Origin: Variovorax sp.
Lineage (GTDB): Bacteria; Pseudomonadota; Gammaproteobacteria; Burkholderiales; Burkholderiaceae_C
DNA length: 32,748 nucleotides
Assembly (NCBI GenBank): GCA_028292285.1
Contig: JAQGMP010000318.1
Coordinates: 1 to 32,748 of the forward strand
Reading direction: 5' to 3'
In this document: positions 28,145 to 32,748 of the stretch, piece after piece
Layout of the letters: every line of letters begins with the position of its first letter
Position numbering within the stretch: position 1 is the stretch's first letter
Position numbers and translations under genes: made by a program
Notes under the pieces: generated by a model
The model's input: the letters and a program-made list of their open reading frames with translations, nothing else
What the model was told of the DNA's origin: nothing
The model's database searches: none

Positions 28145-29604
28145 GCTGCAACCTTGTCCTGTCGCGTGATCACCTGGCCGCTGCGCGCTCCGCTGTGCAT
28201 GCCGTGCTGCCAGGTGACGGTGCCGTTGACGATCACGGTGTCGATGCCTTCCGCTGGCTCCGTAGGCGTCGCGTAGTTGGCCGCGTCACGTATCGTGGCC
28301 GCGTCGAAGATCACGATGTCGGCGTGCTGCCCGACCTGTAACGTGCCGCGGCCGTGCAGGCCGAAGTTTCTCGCAGTGAGACCCGTCATCTTCCAGACCG
28401 CGGTCTCGAGCGGAAACAAGCCGATGTCTCGGCTGTAGTGGCCGAGCACCCGCGGAAACGTGCCCCATAGCCGCGGGTGCGGCTTGTCGCCGAGCGGGAT
28501 GCCGTCGGAACCGATCATCGTTTCGTCAAACGCCAGCACCCGCTGCACGTCGTCTTCGTCCATCATGAAATAGATGGCGGTGCCGGGCTGCAGTGTGAGG
28601 GCCGCCTCCTCTTTCGACACGCTCCATTCCTTCGCGATCTCGGCCAGATCGCGGCCGGCGCATTCGGGATGCGGTTCGCTGCTGGCGATGAGCACGCGTC
28701 CGCCAAGCATGCCGCCGTCGGCGCGGATCATGGTGGAGCCGGCCGTGTAGGGGTAGCAGTCGAGCGACACACATTGGTGCTTCATCGTTTTCTCGATGAG
28801 GGGCAACGTGATCTTGGTTTGACCAAAATTGGGAGCATGCATCGCCTTGTGATGCGACAGGACCACCGGTACCTCCAACGCGCGACCAATGGCGAAGGAC
28901 TCTTCCATCGCTTCCAAGATCTTGTCGGCCTCGTCGCGCATATGCGTCACGTAGAGGGCGCCCCGCGCTGTCAAGGGGCGGCCGACCTCGATGATCTCGT
29001 CGGTCGTCGCCTCTGCTGCCGCCGCATAGAAAGTGCCAGTGGACATGCCGATGGCGCCGGCTGCCATCGCCTCTTCGACGTGCATACGCATGGCTGCAAT
29101 CTCCGTCGGGTTGGCTGGCCTGTCCAGCTCGCTCATGATGAGTCCGCGAAGCGTCGAATGGCCGACCATGGCTGCCACGTTCACCGAAGAGGGCGTTGCA
29201 CGCAGCGCATCGAGGTAGGCGGCAAACGTGGTGAAGCGCCCTTCCGCGGGTGCGTCGATCAGATTCAGCGGCATTGGCAGATCCATGTCGGCGCGCAGCG
29301 GTGCGGCACTCACGCCGCAGTTGCCTGTCACCACCGTGGTCACGCCCTGCGATATCTTGAAAGGCATCGCCGCCTGTGACAGCACGGCCTGGTCGTCGTG
29401 GGTGTGCGAGTCGATGAATCCGGGTGCCACCATGCGGTCGGTAGCATCGAGCGTTTGGTCGGCGGTCGCGAACGACAGGTCACCGACCGCGGCGATGAAT
29501 CCATCGACGATACCGACATCTGCGTTGAATCGGGGGGCCTTGGTGCCGTCGATGACGGTGCCACCACGTATCAGCAGATGGTAGTGATCGTGCAGATTGC
29601 TCAT
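28141..29604 (-). CDS. N-acyl-D-amino-acid deacylase (D-aminoacylase) family amidohydrolase
   Basis: 'LLIRGGTVIDGTKAPRFNADVGIVDGFIAAVGDL', 'MVAPGFIDSHTHDDQAVL', 'ISQGVTTVVTGNCGVSAAPL', 'GALYVTHMRDEADKILEAMEESFAIGRALEVPVVLSHHKAM'; ATG at 29604. Confidence 0.93.
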   Translation of the reverse strand: MSNLHDHYHLLIRGGTVIDGTKAPRFNADVGIVDGFIAAVGDLSFATADQTLDATDRMVAPGFIDSHTHDDQAVLSQAAMPFKISQGVTTVVTGNCGVSAAPLRADMDLPMPLNLIDAPAEGRFTTFAAYLDALRATPSSVNVAAMVGHSTLRGLIMSELDRPANPTEIAAMRMHVEEAMAAGAIGMSTGTFYAAAAEATTDEIIEVGRPLTARGALYVTHMRDEADKILEAMEESFAIGRALEVPVVLSHHKAMHAPNFGQTKITLPLIEKTMKHQCVSLDCYPYTAGSTMIRADGGMLGGRVLIASSEPHPECAGRDLAEIAKEWSVSKEEAALTLQPGTAIYFMMDEDDVQRVLAFDETMIGSDGIPLGDKPHPRLWGTFPRVLGHYSRDIGLFPLETAVWKMTGLTARNFGLHGRGTLQVGQHADIVIFDAATIRDAANYATPTEPAEGIDTVIVNGTVTWQHGMHSGARSGQVITRQDKVAA

Positions 29605-29642
29605 TTGCTTTTCAGTTTCCCGGCAAGGTTGCCGCACCGTCG

Positions 29643-29697
29643 ATTTTGGACAACCAGACGGTCTGGGTAAACGACAAAAGCCCGCCTGTATCCGCCA
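29643..29697 (-). promoter_or_regulatory. Shared regulon promoter, copy C (upstream of the D-aminoacylase-SnoaL pair)
   Basis: On minus strand: TGGCGGATA (29689-29697) and TGTCGTTTA (29668-29676) 21 bp apart; -35 TTTACC (29666-29671), 17-bp spacer, -10 CAAAAT (29643-29648). Confidence 0.72.
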
Positions 29698-29820
29698 GCT
29701 TGCTAGCGAATGAGCGAATGGACTGTACGTCCAGAGCGAAAAATGGCGCTCCAGGTATTGAAGTCACATAGCTCGGGTAGCGACGTCAGCAAACCTCGCG
29801 AACTGCCCAACGAACCACGC

Positions 29821-29845
29821 TAGGGCGGCTGCGATTGCTGCCCTA
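29821..29845. other. Hairpin-forming inverted repeat TAGGGCGGC-N7-GCTGCCCTA
   Basis: 9-bp stem (one G-U), 7-nt loop, read from sequence; no adjacent T-tract. Confidence 0.5.
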
Positions 29846-30602
29846 ACGCAACTGGCGTTCGTTCCGGCTCACCAGCTGCAACAGCTTGCGTGAGGTTCCT
29901 GCACGCAAGCAACCGGCTGCTCGCCTGTGTCGCGAACCCTCCGCCTTGGATTGGGCAGCCGGACAGTTTTGAGTCCAACCAATCCCACCGCCCGATTGGC
30001 ACGGTGACATCCGACGGGTTCAGAAACATGCACCGAGCGCGTTAGCAGAAGTAGGTTCTCTTGATTTTTGAGATTCGGCACGTGTATTTCCGCGCTCCGC
30101 CCTCGGTTGTTGCGCGTAATTGCGTCAAGCACGTCAACCGACTGACAGCCAGCGGTTGGCAGGATAGCAGCCGCATCTGGGTCGGCTGACTGACGGTGCA
30201 GGAAAACGCGTCACTCGCATTCGAGCGGCACCGGCCGACGGCGGATGGCCCTGCCATCGTCGCGGCACGCTGCTCGCCAAATGTTCAACTGCAGGATCTC
30301 GCGCAGAGCTTTACGGAGTTTTTCGGCGCCCATGCGTCCGGCTCCGACAGACCGATCGCGCGTTGCATCAGTGCGTGTTTGGAGCGCGGCATGCGCTGCG
30401 TGGCTTGCGAAGTAGTCCATCGTGGCCTTCACCCCACTTCCGGCAAGCTGCATGCCCGTGAGCTTCAGGCCCATCTCGACGCCCGCCGCGGTTGCAAATG
30501 TTCCGGCGCATCGGACAGACAGTGTCGCCAATTAAGTTGCTGATAGATGGCGTCGCGACGTGGTCAGGGTTTGCAACTTGCGTTAGGGCGCTTTTGAACG
30601 GG

Positions 30603-30915
30603 GATGCTCGCCGGGCGTCGTTGCCCCGCATGTCGATACGACAGATCCTCGTCTCTGATGCGCTGCAAGACCGCCGTCTTGAATCTTACGTCGTACACCT
30701 CCTCATGCTTGTGTCGGAGCCGGCGAGTCCGTTCGCCTCATATGCGGCAGCCCAATTGCGCAGCGATGAAAACTCCCATGTCATGATGCTGCGCGGTAGC
30801 TCGCAGCCCCAGCCGAACAGAACAGTAGTAGGTCTCGACCGCTTCCGCTTTATCTATCTGAATATTCTTCCAAGTTCGACCCCCTAGATATGTCCAACTT
30901 TCCGGGGTCAGTTCA
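30603..30915 (-). mobile_element. IS3-family (IS150-like) insertion sequence remnant with degenerate orfA
   Basis: Terminal 'TGAACTGACCCCGGAAAGTTGGACA' (rc of 30891-30915); translated pieces 'DKAEAVETYYCSVRLGLRATAQHHDMG', 'SSLRNWAAAYEANGLAG', 'VYDVRFKTAVLQRIRDEDLSYRHAG' in different frames. Confidence 0.75.
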
Positions 30916-31154
30916 TACGTTACGTGCACACATAGACGAGCGAGTCACATCGGGCGAGGACACAGCCGGCGTTGTCAAGGCGTGCCTCCATTTGTTGGTT
31001 GCTTCCGTGCCCGGTACGAGCGGCCCACAGCATTCGCTGGAGCGGGTCGTGAGGCGCGGATGCCGTGCCGATCGACGTCACTCGTTGAGCGACGCCGCCC
31101 TGCAACCGCTTTTCATGCGGCGCCGTTCCATGAGCGTCATTGGTTGGATGCGAT

Positions 31155-31502
31155 TCAGAGCCGCTTGCGCCAGGTGATCCAGCCGACAAAAATTGACAGT
31201 GCCGCCACCACAAGCGGAGGCGCAGCGTGCCCATATTCGCTGTGGATCGTGACGGTTCCGAGTGCCGCCAACATGACGGCGCAGCCGAGCGCGGAGCCCA
31301 TAAGGCGGCTCGGCGCCCGAGCAAGCAGAATCGCTGCGGTGAGTTCCAACGACCCGGTGACAAAATGGAACCAGTGCGGATACCCCCATCTCAGGTACTC
31401 CTCGTAGATAGATCGCGGGGCAAAGAGATTGCTGAGTGACCCCACGACGAAAAATGCGGCAAGGGCCAAGGGCAAGACCTGGCGCCAAGTAGTTTTGATC
31501 AT
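31155..31502 (-). CDS. DoxX-like small integral membrane protein
   Basis: 'VLPLALAAFFVVGSLSNLFAPRSIYEEYLRWGYPHWFHFVTGSLELTAAILL'; multiple hydrophobic helices; ATG at 31502. Confidence 0.82.
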   Translation of the reverse strand: MIKTTWRQVLPLALAAFFVVGSLSNLFAPRSIYEEYLRWGYPHWFHFVTGSLELTAAILLARAPSRLMGSALGCAVMLAALGTVTIHSEYGHAAPPLVVAALSIFVGWITWRKRL

Positions 31503-31519
31503 TGGTCGGTCCCTCGCAG

Positions 31520-32392
31520 CTACTTCGTGGTGGCGTTTTTTGCAGCCGCGAACACTTGGCCGGGTGCCGTCGTGCCCGCGACGTGCTCCGTACCTTCGAC
31601 GCCAACGTCCATCCAGCCCAGGTTGATCGCCTCGTACATGGCTTCGGCCTGTCCCGTCTGTCCCCTGGGGAGGCCAAACTGCTCGAACGCTGCGGACCAC
31701 CCTGCCCGCGGAACGGCAAAGGCTTTGACGTCGCGCTGAAGGACCTCCCCCAATTGGGTGGCGACTTCATCGGCGCTGACCATCGAACCGAGCTCGATGG
31801 CCCGCTGCCCCGACCACGCCGGCCCGGTCAGGAGCGCAGCCACCTCGGCGCCGATGTCGTTGGTCGCGACCATGGTTGATTTCCGGCTGGTCGGGTCGTA
31901 GAAGACAGGGAGGGTGCCGCCCTGGGCGACATGCAGTCCGAAGAGAAAGTTTTCGAAGAAGCCGCCGGCGCGCACGAAGGCGATCGGCAATGGCAGATTG
32001 CGCAAGCCCTGCTCCAGCAACGACAGCGCCGTGATCATCCCCAGCCCCTGGGATCTGTGCGCTCCCATCGACGAAAGCGCGACGATGCGCGGCGGCTTGA
32101 CCTGGGTCAGGGCCTTAACATAATTGGCAATGATGCCCTTGGCTTCTTTGAAGTCCGGCGAAGGTGTCCAGACAGCCGGCAACATCACAAACGCGCCGTC
32201 GACGCCGTCGAGCGCCCGCGCGATGGCGTCTGTGTCGCTCCAATCGCCGTCAACCAGTTCGACGCCTTGGGCCGCCCAGCTGGCCGCCTTCGCCCGGTCA
32301 CGAACCAGCGCGCGCACTTTCTTGCCTTGCGCCAGCAGATGCCTTGCCGTTGCGCCACCGACTTGTCCCGTAGTTCCCATGACTAAAAACAT
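31520..32392 (-). CDS. NmrA-like NAD(P)-binding protein
   Basis: 'MFLVMGTTGQVGGATARHLLAQGKKVRALVRDRAKAASWAAQGVELVDGDWSD' Rossmann motif. Confidence 0.93.
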   Translation of the reverse strand: MFLVMGTTGQVGGATARHLLAQGKKVRALVRDRAKAASWAAQGVELVDGDWSDTDAIARALDGVDGAFVMLPAVWTPSPDFKEAKGIIANYVKALTQVKPPRIVALSSMGAHRSQGLGMITALSLLEQGLRNLPLPIAFVRAGGFFENFLFGLHVAQGGTLPVFYDPTSRKSTMVATNDIGAEVAALLTGPAWSGQRAIELGSMVSADEVATQLGEVLQRDVKAFAVPRAGWSAAFEQFGLPRGQTGQAEAMYEAINLGWMDVGVEGTEHVAGTTAPGQVFAAAKNATTK

Positions 32393-32432
32393 TGAATGAT
32401 CTCCTGCCCCGTGGGGTCTACAATTGAGGGAA

Positions 32433-32449
32433 GGTCTACTTTAGAGACC
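32433..32449. promoter_or_regulatory. Candidate HxlR-type operator GGTCT-N7-AGACC
   Basis: Palindromic GGTCTACTTTAGAGACC in the divergent nmrA/hxlR intergenic region. Confidence 0.5.
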
Positions 32450-32510
32450 CTGTCACTGCTCCACAAGGAGGCAGTTTTAAGTAACCTAGGACGGGCAAGG
32501 GGAACCCTGC

Positions 32511-32748
32511 ATGAGCACCGCGTCGGGCGCGATCGAGAGATTCAGCCGTTTTCAAACAGACGACGCCCAGTCAGCTGACGGGGTGCACTGCCCCGTGCGG
32601 GACGTACTCGACCGCATCGGTGACAAATGGAGCATCCTGATGATCATGACCCTCGCGACGCGGTCGCAGCGCTTCAGCGAGCTTCACCGCGCCGTACGCG
32701 ACATCTCCAAGCGCATGCTCACCCAGACCCTGCGCGATCTGGAACGCG
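32511..32748 (+). CDS. HxlR family transcriptional regulator (truncated by window end)
   Basis: '[55 protein letters not shown]'. Confidence 0.94.
   Translation, partial: MSTASGAIERFSRFQTDDAQSADGVHCPVRDVLDRIGDKWSILMIMTLATRSQRFSELHRAVRDISKRMLTQTLRDLER

Noticed and set aside
28477-29379. 300-aa plus-strand ORF antisense to D-aminoacylase
   Set aside because: His/Arg-rich, no motifs; opposite a clear CDS.
30196-30543. Plus (115 aa) and minus (106 aa, 30211-30531) ORFs in the gene-poor region
   Set aside because: No domain recognised on either strand; cannot be supported as genes, possibly decayed sequence near the IS remnant.

Overview
GC-rich accessory/catabolic window, probably from a Burkholderiales-type (Variovorax/Bordetella-like) bacterium; this assignment is an impression from gene content, not a computed result. 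Main blocks: (1) 0.4-6.9 kb, a hexuronate-type module: GntR/FadR (UxuR-like) regulator, polar-amino-acid-type ABC transporter, mannonate dehydratase-like enolase-superfamily protein and fructuronate reductase-like protein. Three evenly spaced TGGTNNACCA palindromes lie directly upstream of the regulator. (2) 7.2 kb ankyrin-repeat protein. (3) 8.2-12.7 kb LysR / aconitase-type hydratase with N-terminal swivel domain / Bug (TctC) binding protein / RraA-like aldolase. (4) A frameshifted GlcG/HbpS-family pseudogene, then IclR divergent from SnoaL-like / FAH-family / Bug. (5) 17.6-29.7 kb, the most interesting part: a seven-gene Liv-ABC operon that starts and ends with isonitrile-hydratase-like DJ-1/PfpI proteins and carries a DauA-like D-amino-acid dehydrogenase; a tannase/feruloyl-esterase lipoprotein; a GlxA-type AraC regulator with its own DJ-1/PfpI domain; and an N-acyl-D-amino-acid deacylase/SnoaL pair. 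Three promoters in this block share the same ~55-bp architecture: direct repeats TGGCSGATA / TGTCRTTTA exactly 21 bp apart, -35 TTTACS, a 17-bp spacer, and -10 GAGAAT/CAAAAT. I read this as a previously unnoticed regulon for D-amino-acid / N-acyl (or isonitrile-derived formyl) compound catabolism. (6) IS3-family remnant, then DoxX / NmrA divergent from HxlR. No tRNA, rRNA or CRISPR was recognised.
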